Below are positions 17,868 through 28,404 of a DNA stretch of 64,000 nucleotides, one piece after another. A program made the position numbers and the translations under genes. Each line of letters begins with the position of its first letter. The stretch's first letter is position 1. Source of the stretch: Nocardioides cavernaquae (GTDB lineage: Bacteria > Actinomycetota > Actinomycetes > Propionibacteriales > Nocardioidaceae); NCBI RefSeq assembly GCF_003600895.1, contig NZ_QYRP01000002.1:1674001-1738000 (forward strand). Direction: 5' to 3'. The notes beneath the pieces are model-generated. The model was not told the origin of the DNA. It was given only the letters and a program-made list of their open reading frames with translations, and ran no database searches.

Positions 17868-17904
17868 TCCGGTCGGGTCCTCCGCAACGGGGGAGGGGGA
17901 GCGG

Positions 17905-18696
17905 TCAGCAGGCTCCCGCGAAGGTGCCGGGCGTCGTGAGCGGCGCTGCGGTGGAGCGGCCGTTCCACTTGGCGAGGTCGTACTGGCGCAGCCAGTCCAT
18001 CTGCATCCGGCTCTGGTTCATGGCCTTGCCCGGCACGGCAGCCATCGTGAACTTCACCGTGAACGGGATGCCGGAGAGGGCTTCGGGGCGCTTCTCGGTC
18101 CGCAACACGTGCCCGTCGACGTACCAGCTGATGCGGTTGGCGGTGACCTCGACGCCGAACGTGTGCCAGCGGTCGTTGCCGAGGTTCATCCCGGGGGTCT
18201 TCGCATCGAACGAGCGGTTCGGAAGGTTGCGGATGCGCAGGTTGGCCGTGTTGCTTCCGAGCTTGTACCCCTCGAAGACGATGTTGCGTGCGCCGCAGTG
18301 GTCGGCCAGCGCGGGGACCGGCACCAGTTCCGTGCGGACCGTGTAGTTGGCGGCCGACGTCGCGTAGCGGCGCGAACGGAGACGGATCTCCCACCGGCCG
18401 GTCTTCGCGCCCGGTCGAGCCAGCGTGGCGCTGATGCTGCCGACCCGGGTCGTGTTGAGGGTGAGCATGCCGTTCTGGTTGCGCACCGTGCCGCGGCCGG
18501 TCTTGCGCCAGATCGGCTTGAGGCCACCGACGAAGTCGTCCTGCCAGATCGGCTTGCCCCACCCGAAGGTGGTCTGTGCGTTGACCGGGCCGGGGGCTGA
18601 GCCAGCGTGGTGGGCCTCGCTCGGCGCGGTGGTGGAGAGGAGGAGGACGGCGGCCGCGAGGGCGCCGAGACGTCGACTGGTGCGGTGGGCAAACAT
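17905..18696 (-). CDS. Secreted GH16-fold (concanavalin-like) protein lacking the glucanase active-site motif
   Basis: With ATG at 18696 the product has 263 residues and begins MFAHRTSRRLGALAAAVLLL, a signal peptide. It is followed by a beta-jellyroll resembling glycoside hydrolase family 16: PIWQDDFVGGLKPIWRKTG near the start, RWHTFGVEVTANRISWYVDG in the middle and a C-terminal MDWLRQYD strand. GH16 enzymes need an E-x-D-x-E motif after a strand beginning WEIR; here that position reads WEIRLRSRRYATSAANYTV with no such acid cluster, so it is more likely a carbohydrate-binding protein than an enzyme. A GTG at 18717 could be an alternative start. Convergent with pstB (37 bp between stops). Confidence 0.7.
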   Translation of the reverse strand: MFAHRTSRRLGALAAAVLLLSTTAPSEAHHAGSAPGPVNAQTTFGWGKPIWQDDFVGGLKPIWRKTGRGTVRNQNGMLTLNTTRVGSISATLARPGAKTGRWEIRLRSRRYATSAANYTVRTELVPVPALADHCGARNIVFEGYKLGSNTANLRIRNLPNRSFDAKTPGMNLGNDRWHTFGVEVTANRISWYVDGHVLRTEKRPEALSGIPFTVKFTMAAVPGKAMNQSRMQMDWLRQYDLAKWNGRSTAAPLTTPGTFAGAC

Positions 18697-19121
18697 GTCC
18701 AGCACCGTAGGCGACACGCCTCAAAATGCGCGACTTGATGTGACGCAGCCGGTAGTGCCCACACGATTTGGCGCTCTGGCAGAACTCTGACAAGATAGTC
18801 CGGTTGCTCCGGCGGGTTGCCGGGGTGCGCCACATCTTGACTTCTGAATCGCTTCTCCTGAGATGCAATCGGTCGTTGGCGTGTGGCCGCACCGACCAGG
18901 AGACCCGATTCAGTCCGACAAACCGGTCGGACACCACCAACAACACCGAATGACCTACCCGGGTCTGTGCCGTTTTGCGTCGAATACGCGCGACACGCCC
19001 GACCGCGGGGGTCGGACGGGGTGGGGAACAGCAGGCGGGACGGCCTCACCCGGAGCCGATCTCGACACAGAACGCAGTGCCGGCGCGACGCCGGTACGAC
19101 AGAAGAGGACGAGAGAGACCT
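18697..19121 (+). promoter_or_regulatory. Leader and promoter region of the S10 ribosomal operon
   Basis: A 425-bp space without a gene. A candidate promoter has TTGGCG (18768-18773), a 17-bp spacer and CAAGAT (18791-18796), which would give a long leader of about 320 nt before rpsJ. A further TTGACT lies at 18837-18842 without a convincing partner. Long leaders before rpsJ are common and in some bacteria carry L4-dependent control; no specific L4 leader structure was recognised here. The segment is less GC-rich than the coding regions around it. Confidence 0.5.
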
Positions 19122-19430
19122 ATGGCGGGACAGAAGATCCGCATCAGGCTCAAGGCCTATGACCACGAGGTGATCGACACCTCGGCGCGCAAGATCGTGG
19201 ACACCGTCACCCGCACGGGTGCGAAGGTCGCCGGCCCCGTGCCGCTGCCGACCGAGAAGAACGTCTACTGCGTCATTCGCTCGCCCCACAAGTACAAGGA
19301 CTCGCGCGAGCACTTCGAGATGCGCACCCACAAGCGCCTCATCGACATCATCGACCCGACGCCGAAGACGGTTGACTCGCTCATGCGACTCGACCTGCCT
19401 GCCGGCGTCGACATCGAGATCAAGCTCTGA
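19122..19430 (+). CDS. rpsJ: 30S ribosomal protein S10
   Basis: A small-subunit protein of the 30S head, and also the NusE partner of NusB in antitermination. The 102-residue product begins [19 protein letters not shown] and ends [10 protein letters not shown], a full-length match to the family. The ATG follows GAGAGACCT, and longer upstream in-frame starts read into non-coding leader. First gene of the S10-spc cluster, 12 bp before rplC. Confidence 0.97.
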   Translation: MAGQKIRIRLKAYDHEVIDTSARKIVDTVTRTGAKVAGPVPLPTEKNVYCVIRSPHKYKDSREHFEMRTHKRLIDIIDPTPKTVDSLMRLDLPAGVDIEIKL

Positions 19431-19441
19431 GGTAGATCTAG

Positions 19442-20097
<656 letters not shown>

Positions 20098-20101
<4 letters not shown>

Positions 20102-20952
20102 GCACGCTGAACGTCGAGCTCCCCGCCGAGATCTTCGGTGTCGAGCCGAACATCCCGCTGATCCACCAGGTCGTCGTCGCGCAGCAGGCCGCTGCTCGTC
20201 AGGGCACGCACAAGGTCAAGAGCCGCGGAGAGGTCCGTGGCGGTGGCCGCAAGCCCTACAAGCAGAAGGGCACCGGTCGCGCCCGCCAGGGCTCGACCCG
20301 CGCGCCGCAGTTCGCCGGTGGTGGCGTCGTGCACGGTCCCGTGCCGCGTGACTACAGCGAGCGCACCCCCAAGAAGATGAAGGCCGCGGCGCTCAAGGGC
20401 GCCCTGTCGGACCGCGCCGTCAACGGCCGCGTCCACGTGGTCGACTCGCTCGTCGGTGGCGACAAGCCGTCGACGAAGGCCGCGATCGCGTCCCTGACCG
20501 CTCTCACCGAGCGCGTCAAGTTCCTGGTCGTGCTCGAGCGTGGCGACAACGTGACCTGGCTGTCCCTGCGCAACGCAGCGGGCGTCCACATCATCGCCGT
20601 CGACCAGCTCAACACGTACGACGTGCTGCTGTCCGACGACGTGGTCTTCACCAAGGGTGCCTACGACGCGTTCGTCTCGCCGAAGGCCGACCAGGCCGAG
20701 GCCAAGCCGACTGCCGTTGCCGCTCCTGTCGTCGCTGAGGCCCCCGCGGCCGAGCTCCCGGCTGGTGCCAAGGCTCCGCTGAAGAGCGGTGGCGCGCCCA
20801 AGGGCTACGACATCAAGGGCAACGCTGACTCCGGTCTGTTCCACGAGCCTGACGGCCAGTGGTACGACGCGACGGTCGCCGAGTTCTACTTCAAGTCTGC
20901 CGACGACGCCGAGGCCGCTGGCTTCAAGCGCGCCGGCTCGAAGGAGGCCTGA
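20098..20952 (+). CDS. rplD: 50S ribosomal protein L4 with extra C-terminal domain
   Basis: L4 lines the polypeptide exit tunnel. The 284-residue product is about 70 residues longer than a standard L4. Residues 1-200 are typical, with the tunnel loop [19 protein letters not shown] near residues 60-78. After an Ala/Pro/Glu-rich linker (about 200-235) it carries a compact C-terminal domain, [19 protein letters not shown] followed by VAEFYF and [10 protein letters not shown]. This looks like the small actinobacterial domain called sunset in current annotation, a name given from memory. A homologous copy sits at the end of L17 in this window. GTG start overlaps the rplC stop. Confidence 0.95.
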
Positions 20953-20954
20953 GC

Positions 20955-21257
20955 ATGAGCACCCTGCACAAGGACCACCGCGACGTCCTGCTCGCCCCGG
21001 TCGTGTCCGAGAAGAGCTACGCGCTCCTCGACGCGAACAAGTACACCTTCCTGGTGCACCCGGACGCGAACAAGACCGAGATCAAGATCGCGGTCGAGAA
21101 GGTCTTCGGCGTCAAGGTGACCTCGGTCAACACGCTGAACCGCACGGGCAAGACCCGTCGCACCAAGAATGGTCTCGGCAAGCGCAAGGACACCAAGCGC
21201 GCGATCGTCAGCCTCGCTGAGGGCCACCGCATCGACATCTTCGGAGGTCAGGCCTGA
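20955..21257 (+). CDS. rplW: 50S ribosomal protein L23
   Basis: L23 sits at the tunnel exit and docks trigger factor and SRP. The 100-residue product has [21 protein letters not shown] near the start and [21 protein letters not shown] in the rRNA-binding part, a normal length and composition. ATG at 20955 follows the rplD stop by 2 nt with GGAGG upstream, and its TGA overlaps the rplB ATG. Confidence 0.97.
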   Translation: MSTLHKDHRDVLLAPVVSEKSYALLDANKYTFLVHPDANKTEIKIAVEKVFGVKVTSVNTLNRTGKTRRTKNGLGKRKDTKRAIVSLAEGHRIDIFGGQA

Positions 21258-22093
21258 TGGCTATCCGCAAGTACAAGCCGACTACGCCGGGCCGTCGTGG
21301 CTCGTCGGTCGCCGACTTCGTCGAGATCACCCGCACGACGCCGGAGAAGTCGCTCACGCGTCCGCTCCCGAAGTCTGGTGGCCGCAACAACCAGGGCCGG
21401 ATCACCACCCGGCACATCGGTGGCGGTCACAAGCGTGCGTACCGGATCATCGACTTCCGTCGCTACGACAAGGACGGCGTGCCGGCCAAGGTCGCTCACA
21501 TCGAGTACGACCCCAACCGCACCGCTCGCATCGCGCTGCTGCACTTCGCAGACGGCGAGAAGCGCTACATCATCGCGCCGAAGGGTGTGGAGCAGGGCAC
21601 CGTCCTGGAGTCGGGCGTCAACGCCGACATCAAGCCGGGCAACAACCTGCCGCTCCGCAACATCCCGGTTGGTTCGACCATCCACTGCATCGAGCTCCGT
21701 CCCGGCGGCGGCGCGAAGATCGCCCGGTCCGCCGGCATCTCCGCGCAGCTGGTCGCCCGTGAGGGTTCCCGCGCCACGCTCCGCATGCCTTCGGGCGAGA
21801 TGCGGTTCGTCGACGTTCGCTGCCGCGCCACGATCGGCGAGGTCGGCAACGCCGAGCAGTCGAACATCAACTGGGGCAAGGCCGGCCGTATGCGCTGGAA
21901 GGGTGTCCGCCCGACCGTCCGCGGTGTCGTCATGAACCCGGTCGACCACCCGCACGGTGGTGGTGAGGGTAAGACCTCCGGTGGTCGTCACCCGGTCTCC
22001 CCCTGGGGCAAGGCCGAGGGCCGCACGCGCAAGCGCAAGGCCAGCGACTCCCAGATCATTCGCCGCCGCAAGTCCGGCAAGGGTAGGAAGTAA
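21257..22093 (+). CDS. rplB: 50S ribosomal protein L2
   Basis: A primary 23S-binding protein needed for subunit association and peptidyl transfer. The 278-residue product begins [18 protein letters not shown] and contains the essential C-terminal loop [19 protein letters not shown], including the conserved histidine. It is full length. Overlaps rplW by 1 bp and precedes rpsS by 5 bp. Confidence 0.97.
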   Translation: MAIRKYKPTTPGRRGSSVADFVEITRTTPEKSLTRPLPKSGGRNNQGRITTRHIGGGHKRAYRIIDFRRYDKDGVPAKVAHIEYDPNRTARIALLHFADGEKRYIIAPKGVEQGTVLESGVNADIKPGNNLPLRNIPVGSTIHCIELRPGGGAKIARSAGISAQLVAREGSRATLRMPSGEMRFVDVRCRATIGEVGNAEQSNINWGKAGRMRWKGVRPTVRGVVMNPVDHPHGGGEGKTSGGRHPVSPWGKAEGRTRKRKASDSQIIRRRKSGKGRK

Positions 22094-22098
22094 CTGAC

Positions 22099-22380
22099 AT
22101 GCCTCGCAGCCTGAAGAAGGGCCCCTTCGTCGACGGCCACCTCCTCAAGAAGGTGGACGCCGAGAACGAGAAGGGCACGCACAACGTCATCAAGACCTGG
22201 TCGCGCCGCTCCATGATCCTGCCGTCCTTCATCGGACACACGATCGCGGTGCACGACGGTCGCAAGCACGTTCCGGTCTTCGTGTCCGACGCAATGGTCG
22301 GTCACAAGCTGGGCGAGTTCGCCCCGACCCGCACCTACAAGGGTCACGTCAAGGAAGACCGGAAGGGACGCCGTCGATGA
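22099..22380 (+). CDS. rpsS: 30S ribosomal protein S19
   Basis: S19 is part of the 30S head and contacts A-site tRNA and S13. The 93-residue product begins [19 protein letters not shown] and contains the conserved [20 protein letters not shown] stretch. The stop overlaps the rplV ATG by 4 bp (ATGA). Confidence 0.97.
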   Translation: MPRSLKKGPFVDGHLLKKVDAENEKGTHNVIKTWSRRSMILPSFIGHTIAVHDGRKHVPVFVSDAMVGHKLGEFAPTRTYKGHVKEDRKGRRR

Positions 22381-22796
22381 CCGCCACTGAGCGCATCAGC
22401 ACCAGCGCGCGTCGCACCTCGCTGCTCGGCGACCAGCCGGGCGCCTTCGCGACTGCCCGCTTCGTGCGGATCACCCCGATGAAGGCCCGCCGTGTCGTCG
22501 ACATGGTCCGTGGTCTTCCCGTCCAGGACGCCCTGGCCCTGCTGCAGTTCGCGCCGCAGGCCGCGTCCGAGACGATCTACAAGGTCCTCGAGAGCGCGAT
22601 CGCCAACGCCGAGACCACCGAGGGCCTGTCCGCAGCCGACCTCGTTGTCTCCGTTGCCCGCGTCGACGAGGGTCCGACCATGAAGCGCTGGCGCCCCCGT
22701 GCCCAGGGCCGCGCCACCCGCATCAACAAGCGCACGAGCCACATCACCCTCGTGGTGCAGCCGGCTGACGCGATCAAGAAGGGACGGACTGCCTGA
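22377..22796 (+). CDS. rplV: 50S ribosomal protein L22
   Basis: L22 extends a beta-hairpin into the exit tunnel. The 139-residue product has the RRVVDMVRG helix and the tunnel hairpin [20 protein letters not shown] near residues 102-121, the site of macrolide-resistance changes in other bacteria; it looks wild type. About 20 extra N-terminal residues precede the core, as in other actinobacteria. Overlaps both neighbours. Confidence 0.97.
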   Translation: MTATERISTSARRTSLLGDQPGAFATARFVRITPMKARRVVDMVRGLPVQDALALLQFAPQAASETIYKVLESAIANAETTEGLSAADLVVSVARVDEGPTMKRWRPRAQGRATRINKRTSHITLVVQPADAIKKGRTA

Positions 22797-23626
22797 TGGG
22801 CCAGAAGATCCACCCGAACGGCTTCCGCCTCGGCATCTCGACGGACCACAAGTCCCGTTGGTACGCCGACAAGCTGTACTCCGCGTACGTCGGTGAAGAC
22901 GTCGCCATCCGCAAGCTGCTGGGCAAGGGCATGGACCGCGCCGGCATCGCCAAGGTCGAGATCGAGCGCACCCGCGACCGCGTCCGTGTGGACATCCACA
23001 CCGCGCGTCCGGGCATCGTGATCGGTCGCCGTGGCGCCGAGGCCGACCGCATCCGCACCGAGCTCGAGAAGCTCACGGGCAAGCAGGTCCAGCTGAACAT
23101 CCTCGAGGTCAAGAACCCCGAGATCGAGGCGCAGCTTGTCGCCCAGGGCGTTGCTGAGCAGCTCTCCGGCCGCGTCCAGTTCCGTCGCGCGATGAAGAAG
23201 GCCATCCAGACCTCGATGCGTTCTGGTGCCCAGGGCATCAAGATCCAGTGCTCGGGCCGCCTCAACGGCGCCGAGATGTCGCGCACCGAGTTCTACCGCG
23301 AGGGTCGCGTTCCGCTGCACACGCTGCGTGCCGACATCGACTACGGCTTCTACGAGGCCAAGACGACCTTCGGCCGCATTGGCGTGAAGGTCTGGATCTA
23401 CAAGGGCGAGGTTGCGGGCACCCGCGCCGAGCGTGAGGCCCAGGCTGCTGCCCGTGCCGGTGCGCCCGGCCGTGGCCGTCCGGCCCGTGGTGGCGAGCGT
23501 CCGACCCGCGGTTCCCGCGGCGACCGCCCGACCCGCGGCGACCGCGCCGAGGCTCCCGCTTCCGAGACCCCTGCCGTCGAGGCAGCTCCGGTCGAGGCTG
23601 CGGCTACCACCGGTCAGGAGGCCTGA
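22796..23626 (+). CDS. rpsC: 30S ribosomal protein S3 with basic low-complexity tail
   Basis: S3 forms part of the mRNA entry channel. The 276-residue product begins [20 protein letters not shown] and has the KH-domain motif [19 protein letters not shown] and the typical C-terminal domain ending VWIYKGE. From about residue 213 it adds a tail rich in Arg, Gly and Pro ([19 protein letters not shown]), then Ala/Glu. Disordered tails of this kind are common on actinobacterial S3. ATG overlaps the rplV stop. Confidence 0.97.
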   Translation: MGQKIHPNGFRLGISTDHKSRWYADKLYSAYVGEDVAIRKLLGKGMDRAGIAKVEIERTRDRVRVDIHTARPGIVIGRRGAEADRIRTELEKLTGKQVQLNILEVKNPEIEAQLVAQGVAEQLSGRVQFRRAMKKAIQTSMRSGAQGIKIQCSGRLNGAEMSRTEFYREGRVPLHTLRADIDYGFYEAKTTFGRIGVKVWIYKGEVAGTRAEREAQAAARAGAPGRGRPARGGERPTRGSRGDRPTRGDRAEAPASETPAVEAAPVEAAATTGQEA

Positions 23627-23631
23627 GCACC

Positions 23632-24051
23632 ATGCTGATGCCCCGTCGTGTCAAGCACCGCAAGCAGCACCACCCCAAGCGGACGGGTGCGGCCAAGGGT
23701 GGCACGAAGCTCGCTTTCGGCGACTTCGGCATCCAGGCGGTCGAGGGCCACTACGTGACGAACCGTCAGATCGAGTCCGCTCGTATCGCGATGACCCGTC
23801 ACATCAAGCGTGGCGGCAAGGTCTGGATCAACATCTACCCGGACCGTCCCCTCACCAAGAAGCCTGCCGAGACCCGCATGGGTTCCGGTAAGGGTTCGCC
23901 GGAGTGGTGGATCGCCAACGTCAAGCCCGGCCGTGTCATGTTCGAACTTTCTGGTGTCTCTGAGGAAGTTGCCCGCGAGGCCATGCGCCGCGCGATGCAC
24001 AAGCTCCCGATGAAGTGCCGTTTCATCTCGCGAGAGGCGGGTGAGTTCTGA
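23632..24051 (+). CDS. rplP: 50S ribosomal protein L16
   Basis: L16 sits near the A-site tRNA elbow. The 139-residue product begins [19 protein letters not shown] and carries the conserved loop [20 protein letters not shown] and [12 protein letters not shown] with the Arg often hydroxylated in other bacteria. Normal length. The stop overlaps the rpmC start by 1 bp. Confidence 0.97.
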   Translation: MLMPRRVKHRKQHHPKRTGAAKGGTKLAFGDFGIQAVEGHYVTNRQIESARIAMTRHIKRGGKVWINIYPDRPLTKKPAETRMGSGKGSPEWWIANVKPGRVMFELSGVSEEVAREAMRRAMHKLPMKCRFISREAGEF

Positions 24052-24287
24052 TGGCTACCGCTTTTGAACTCGACGACCTGAACAACGTCGACCTCGAGTC
24101 CAAGCTCCGTGAGGCGAAGGAAGAGCTGTTCAACCTGCGCTTCCAGGCTGCCACCGGTCAGCTGGAGAGCCACGGTCGTCTCCGCACGGTCAAGAAGGAC
24201 ATCGCCCGGATCTACACCGTGGTGCGTGAGCGCGAGCTCGGCATTCGGTCGAACCCGGGTGCTAGCAACGAGGAGCCCCAGGCATGA
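24051..24287 (+). CDS. rpmC: 50S ribosomal protein L29
   Basis: A small helical protein beside L23 at the tunnel exit. The 78-residue product contains [21 protein letters not shown], the two-helix signature of the family. It overlaps rplP by 1 bp and rpsQ by 4 bp. Confidence 0.96.
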   Translation: MATAFELDDLNNVDLESKLREAKEELFNLRFQAATGQLESHGRLRTVKKDIARIYTVVRERELGIRSNPGASNEEPQA

Positions 24288-24562
24288 GCGAGCAGAACGC
24301 TACCCCCGAGGAGCGCACCGCGCGCAAGGTCCGCGAGGGCCTCGTCACCAGCGACAAGATGGACAAGACCGTGGTCGTTGTCGTCGAGGACCGTGTCAAG
24401 CACGCCCTCTACGGCAAGGTCATGCGTCGCACCAGCAAGCTGAAGGCGCACGACGAGAAGAACGAGTGCGGCATCGGCGACCGGGTCCAGATCATGGAGA
24501 CCCGGCCGCTGTCGGCGACGAAGCGCTGGCGCGTCGTCTCCATCGTCGAGAAGGCCAAGTAA
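24284..24562 (+). CDS. rpsQ: 30S ribosomal protein S17
   Basis: An OB-fold protein of the 30S body. The 92-residue product contains [18 protein letters not shown] and [19 protein letters not shown], the hallmark stretch. Overlaps rpmC by 4 bp. A 68-bp gap follows before rplN, the largest within this half of the cluster, where the S10 and spc parts of the operon meet. Confidence 0.97.
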   Translation: MSEQNATPEERTARKVREGLVTSDKMDKTVVVVVEDRVKHALYGKVMRRTSKLKAHDEKNECGIGDRVQIMETRPLSATKRWRVVSIVEKAK

Positions 24563-24630
24563 CCCACTAGTTCGGCCAGGCTCAGTGCCCGTGAGGCCCT
24601 GAGAACCGGCACGACAACCAGGAGAAATCA

Positions 24631-24999
24631 ATGATCCAGCAGGAGTCGCGACTCAAGGTCGCCGACAACACCGGTGCGAAGGAAATCCTTTGCATCCGTG
24701 TTCTCGGTGGCTCTGGTCGACGCTACGCCGGCATCGGGGACGTCATCGTCGCCACCGTCAAGGACGCGATCCCGGGTGGAAACGTGAAGAAGGGTGACGT
24801 CGTCAAGGCTGTCATCGTCCGGACCGTCAAGGAGCGCCGTCGTCCCGACGGTTCCTACATCCGCTTCGACGAGAACGCCGCTGTCATTCTCAAGAACGAC
24901 GGCGAGCCCCGCGGTACCCGCATCTTCGGCCCGGTGGGCCGCGAGCTGCGCGAGAAGAAGTTCATGAAGATCATTTCCCTTGCTCCGGAGGTGCTGTGA
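24631..24999 (+). CDS. rplN: 50S ribosomal protein L14
   Basis: L14 forms inter-subunit bridges. The 122-residue product begins [20 protein letters not shown] and ends [11 protein letters not shown], full length. A clear AGGAGAAATCA ribosome binding site precedes it. First gene of the spc part of the cluster. Confidence 0.97.
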   Translation: MIQQESRLKVADNTGAKEILCIRVLGGSGRRYAGIGDVIVATVKDAIPGGNVKKGDVVKAVIVRTVKERRRPDGSYIRFDENAAVILKNDGEPRGTRIFGPVGRELREKKFMKIISLAPEVL

Positions 25000-25002
25000 G
25001 CC

Positions 25003-25359
25003 ATGGCTAAGAGCATCAACATCAAGACCGGTGACACCGTCAAGGTCATCGCCGGCAAGGACAAGGGCGCGCAGGGCAAGGTCCTCAAGGTTCTCCGTGA
25101 GGACGACCGTGTGATCGTCGAAGGCGTCAACCAGATCAAGAAGCACGAGAAGGTCGTCAACACCGGCTCGGGCAACACTGGTGGCATCGTGACCGTTGAG
25201 GCCCCGATCCACGTCTCCAACGTGATGCTCGTCGAGGGTGACGGCGTCACCCGCGTTGGCTTCAAGAAGGTCGAGGGCACCAAGAAGCGCCCCGACGGTT
25301 CGACGTACACCGTGCAGCGCTCGGTGCGTGTCTCCCGCAAGACGGGGGAGGAGATCTGA
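25003..25359 (+). CDS. rplX: 50S ribosomal protein L24
   Basis: An assembly-initiator protein of the 50S subunit. The 118-residue product has the KOW motif [20 protein letters not shown] (residues about 7-26) and [15 protein letters not shown]. Starts 3 nt after rplN and overlaps rplE by 1 bp. Confidence 0.97.
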   Translation: MAKSINIKTGDTVKVIAGKDKGAQGKVLKVLREDDRVIVEGVNQIKKHEKVVNTGSGNTGGIVTVEAPIHVSNVMLVEGDGVTRVGFKKVEGTKKRPDGSTYTVQRSVRVSRKTGEEI

Positions 25360-25919
25360 TGTCTGAGACCAAGATCCAGCCTCGGCTGAAGACCCGGTAC
25401 CGCGCGGAGATCATCCCCGCGCTCAAGACCGAGTTCGAGCTTCCCAACGTCATGCTGGTTCCCGGCCTGACCAAGATCGTGGTCAACATGGGTGTCGGCG
25501 AGGCTGCTCGCGACTCCAAGCTGATCGAGGGTGCCGTCAAGGACCTCACCGCGATCACCGGCCAGAAGCCGCAGGTCACCAAGGCCCGCAAGTCCATCGC
25601 GCAGTTCAAGCTGCGTGAGGGCATGCCGATCGGCGCGCACGTCACGCTGCGTGGCGACCGCATGTGGGAGTTCCTGGACCGCCTGCTGTCGCTCGCGCTG
25701 CCGCGTATCCGCGACTTCCGTGGTCTGAACCCGGGCCAGTTCGACGGCCGTGGCAACTACACCTTCGGTCTGACCGAGCAGGTCATGTTCCACGAGATCG
25801 ACCAGGACCGGATCGACCGGTCGCGCGGCATGGACATCACCATCGTGACCACCGCCACGACCGACGACCAGGGCCGCGCGCTGCTCAAGCAGCTCGGCTT
25901 CCCGTTCAAGGAGAACTGA
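25359..25919 (+). CDS. rplE: 50S ribosomal protein L5
   Basis: L5 binds 5S rRNA in the central protuberance and contacts P-site tRNA. The 186-residue product has [34 protein letters not shown] and [20 protein letters not shown], all typical. Overlaps rplX by 1 bp. Confidence 0.97.
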   Translation: MSETKIQPRLKTRYRAEIIPALKTEFELPNVMLVPGLTKIVVNMGVGEAARDSKLIEGAVKDLTAITGQKPQVTKARKSIAQFKLREGMPIGAHVTLRGDRMWEFLDRLLSLALPRIRDFRGLNPGQFDGRGNYTFGLTEQVMFHEIDQDRIDRSRGMDITIVTTATTDDQGRALLKQLGFPFKEN

Positions 25920-25920
25920 C

Positions 25921-26106
25921 ATGGCGAAGACTTCGCTGAAGGTCAAGGCTGCCCGCAAGCCCAAGTTCGCGGTGCGTGGCTACACGCGCTGCCAGCGCTG
26001 CGGTCGTCCGAAGGCTGTCTACCGGAAGTTCGGCCTGTGCCGTATCTGCCTCCGGGAGATGGCTCACCGGGGCGAGCTGCCCGGCGTGACCAAGTCCTCC
26101 TGGTGA
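25921..26106 (+). CDS. rpsZ: 30S ribosomal protein S14, zinc-binding type Z
   Basis: S14 stabilises the 30S head. This 61-residue form has four cysteines in two pairs, RCQRCGRP and GLCRICLRE, that hold a zinc ion. It is the short zinc-dependent paralogue, as opposed to the longer cysteine-free S14 that many actinobacteria switch on under zinc starvation. Located between rplE and rpsH as usual. Confidence 0.96.
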   Translation: MAKTSLKVKAARKPKFAVRGYTRCQRCGRPKAVYRKFGLCRICLREMAHRGELPGVTKSSW

Positions 26107-26194
26107 CCAGGGCACCCCGAGATTCCAACGACAGCTGAAGGTCCGCCCCGCCGTTGAGCGGACGGAAACCGCAGCAAGAGAGAGAACACGCATC

Positions 26195-26614
26195 ATGACG
26201 ATGACTGACCCGATCGCAGACATGCTCACGCGTCTGCGCAACGCCAACCAGGCGTACCACGACGCGGTGTCGATGCCTTACTCCAAGCTGAAGCAGGGTG
26301 TCGCTGACATCCTCAAGCAGGAGGGCTACATCACCTCGTACGACGTGAAGGACAACGTCGACTCCGAGGGCCAGGAGGCCGTCGGCAAGACGCTCACCAT
26401 CACCCTCAAGTACGGCCGCAACCGCGAGCGTTCCATCGCTGGCGTGCGCCGCATCAGCAAGCCGGGCCTCCGGGTCTACGCCAAGTCCACGGGTCTCCCG
26501 AAGGTGCTCGGCGGACTGGGTGTCGCGATCATCTCGACGTCCCAGGGCCTGCTCACCGACCGCCAGGCGAACCAGAAGGGCGTGGGTGGGGAAGTCCTCG
26601 CCTACGTCTGGTAA
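26195..26614 (+). CDS. rpsH: 30S ribosomal protein S8
   Basis: S8 organises the central domain of 16S rRNA; in some bacteria it represses the spc operon. The 139-residue product has [32 protein letters not shown] and the C-terminal GGEVLAYVW. Either of two closely spaced ATGs (26195 or 26201) could be the start. Preceded by AAGAGAGAG and an 88-bp gap. Confidence 0.97.
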   Translation: MTMTDPIADMLTRLRNANQAYHDAVSMPYSKLKQGVADILKQEGYITSYDVKDNVDSEGQEAVGKTLTITLKYGRNRERSIAGVRRISKPGLRVYAKSTGLPKVLGGLGVAIISTSQGLLTDRQANQKGVGGEVLAYVW

Positions 26615-26643
26615 CCCGGACAAGACCAGGAAGGATTAGAAGC

Positions 26644-27186
26644 ATGTCGCGTATTGGCAAGCTCCCCATCGCGGTCCCGTCCGGTGTTGACGTGGCGATC
26701 GACGGCAGCGACGTGACGGTCAAGGGCCCCAAGGGCACCCTGACCCACACGATCGCCGCTCCGATCACCATCGAGCGCGGCGAGGATGGCATTCTCGAGG
26801 TCAAGCGCCCCAACGACGATCGCATTGCGAAGTCGCTGCACGGCCTGACCCGCACACTGATCAGCAACATGGTCGTGGGCGTGACCGAGGGTTACGAGAA
26901 GAAGCTCGAGATCGTGGGCGTGGGTTACCGCGTCCTCCCCAAGGGCCCGACCCAGCTGGAGTTCCAGCTCGGCTACTCCCACGTGATCACGTTCAACGCT
27001 CCCGAGGGCATCACCTTCACCACGGAAGGCCCGACGAAGCTCGGCGTCGTGGGCATCGACAAGCAGCTCGTCGGTGAGGTTGCCGCCAACATCCGCAAGT
27101 TGCGCAAGCCGGAGCCCTACAAGGGCAAGGGCGTCCGCTACAGCGGCGAGCACATCCGCCGCAAGGTCGGAAAGGCCGGTAAGTAA
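26644..27186 (+). CDS. rplF: 50S ribosomal protein L6
   Basis: L6 lies near the factor-binding centre of the 50S subunit. The 180-residue product has [20 protein letters not shown] at the start, [20 protein letters not shown] mid-way and the family signature [14 protein letters not shown] near residues 158-171. Normal length. Confidence 0.97.
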   Translation: MSRIGKLPIAVPSGVDVAIDGSDVTVKGPKGTLTHTIAAPITIERGEDGILEVKRPNDDRIAKSLHGLTRTLISNMVVGVTEGYEKKLEIVGVGYRVLPKGPTQLEFQLGYSHVITFNAPEGITFTTEGPTKLGVVGIDKQLVGEVAANIRKLRKPEPYKGKGVRYSGEHIRRKVGKAGK

Positions 27187-27188
27187 CC

Positions 27189-27572
27189 ATGGCGATTTCC
27201 CTGAAGAACAACAAGCACACCTCGGCCCGGGTGCGTTCGCGCCTGCGCCGCCAGGTTCGTGGTCGCAAGAAGATCTCCGGTACGGACGAGCGTCCGCGCC
27301 TGGTCGTGACGCGCTCTGCCAAGCACATCTCCGTCCAGGTCGTGAACGACCTGGTCGGCAAGACGCTGGCCTACGCGTCCACCATGGAGGCGGATGTCCG
27401 CTCCTTCGAGGGCGACAAGTCGGCCAAGGCACGCAAGGTCGGCGAGCTCGTTGCCGAGCGCGCGAAGGCTGCGGGCGTCGAGAGCGTGGTCTTCGACCGC
27501 GCCGGTAACAAGTACCACGGTCGCATCGCTGCGCTGGCGGATTCCGCCCGCGAAGCCGGTCTGACCTTCTGA
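27189..27572 (+). CDS. rplR: 50S ribosomal protein L18
   Basis: L18 binds 5S rRNA with L5. The 127-residue product has [36 protein letters not shown] and the end [18 protein letters not shown]. Starts 2 nt after rplF. Confidence 0.97.
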   Translation: MAISLKNNKHTSARVRSRLRRQVRGRKKISGTDERPRLVVTRSAKHISVQVVNDLVGKTLAYASTMEADVRSFEGDKSAKARKVGELVAERAKAAGVESVVFDRAGNKYHGRIAALADSAREAGLTF

Positions 27573-27606
27573 TCGCGACAGAGACAAGAGAGAAGAGGAA
27601 AGTCTG

Positions 27607-28221
27607 ATGAGCGGAGCCCAGCAGCGCGGTCAGCGCGCCGGTGGCGAGCGCCAGTCGGGCGGTCGTGGAGGCCGCGACGGTCGTCGCGGCGACCAGGCAG
27701 CCGACAAGACCGCCTACATCGAGCGTGTCGTCGCGATCAACCGTGTCGCCAAGGTCGTGAAGGGTGGTCGTCGCTTCAGCTTCACCGCCCTCGTGATCGT
27801 CGGTGACGGCGAAGGCATGGTCGGCGTCGGTTACGGCAAGGCCAAGGAAGTCCCCGCGGCGATCGCCAAGGGTGTCGAGGAAGCGAAGAAGGCCTTCTTC
27901 AAGGTTCCCCGCATCCAGGGCACCATCCCGCACCCGGTCCAGGGCGAGAAGGCTGCAGGCGTCGTCCTGCTCAAGCCGGCTTCCCCCGGTACCGGTGTGA
28001 TCGCCGGCGGTCCGGTGCGCGCAGTTCTCGAGTGCGCCGGCATCCACGACGTCCTGAGCAAGTCGCTCGGTTCGTCCAACCAGATCAACATCGTTCACGC
28101 GACTGTCGCGGCGCTGAAGATGCTCGAGGAGCCCGAGGCCGTTGCGGCCCGCCGTGGCCTCCCCGTCGAGCACGTCGCCCCGGCAGCCCTGCTGAAGGCT
28201 CGGGCGGAGGCGACCAACTGA
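27607..28221 (+). CDS. rpsE: 30S ribosomal protein S5
   Basis: S5 helps control decoding fidelity. The 204-residue product has an N-terminal Gly/Arg-rich extension (about 35 residues) and then the double-stranded-RNA-binding-like domain with [20 protein letters not shown] and [18 protein letters not shown]. It ends with the usual [10 protein letters not shown]. The extension is typical of actinobacteria. The stop overlaps rpmD by 1 bp. Confidence 0.97.
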   Translation: MSGAQQRGQRAGGERQSGGRGGRDGRRGDQAADKTAYIERVVAINRVAKVVKGGRRFSFTALVIVGDGEGMVGVGYGKAKEVPAAIAKGVEEAKKAFFKVPRIQGTIPHPVQGEKAAGVVLLKPASPGTGVIAGGPVRAVLECAGIHDVLSKSLGSSNQINIVHATVAALKMLEEPEAVAARRGLPVEHVAPAALLKARAEATN

Positions 28222-28403
28222 TGGCACGCCTCAAGGTCGAGCAGAAGCGTGGCGTCGTCGGCGTCAAGGCCAACCAGCGCGAGACCCTTCGCACCCTGGG
28301 CCTGAAGCGCATCGGTGACGTCGTAGTCAAGGAAGACCGCCCGGAGATCCGGGGCATGGTCAACACGGTCCGTCACCTTGTGACGGTTGAGGAGGTCGAC
28401 TGA
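28221..28403 (+). CDS. rpmD: 50S ribosomal protein L30
   Basis: A 60-residue protein starting at the ATG overlapping the rpsE stop. It contains [20 protein letters not shown] and [14 protein letters not shown], the complete L30 fold. Longer upstream in-frame starts lie inside rpsE and are rejected. Confidence 0.96.
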   Translation: MARLKVEQKRGVVGVKANQRETLRTLGLKRIGDVVVKEDRPEIRGMVNTVRHLVTVEEVD

Positions 28404-28404
28404 C

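Noticed and set aside
18697..19121. Small coding gene in the rpsJ leader
   Set aside because: The plus-strand frames here are short, low-complexity and without a ribosome binding site or family resemblance.
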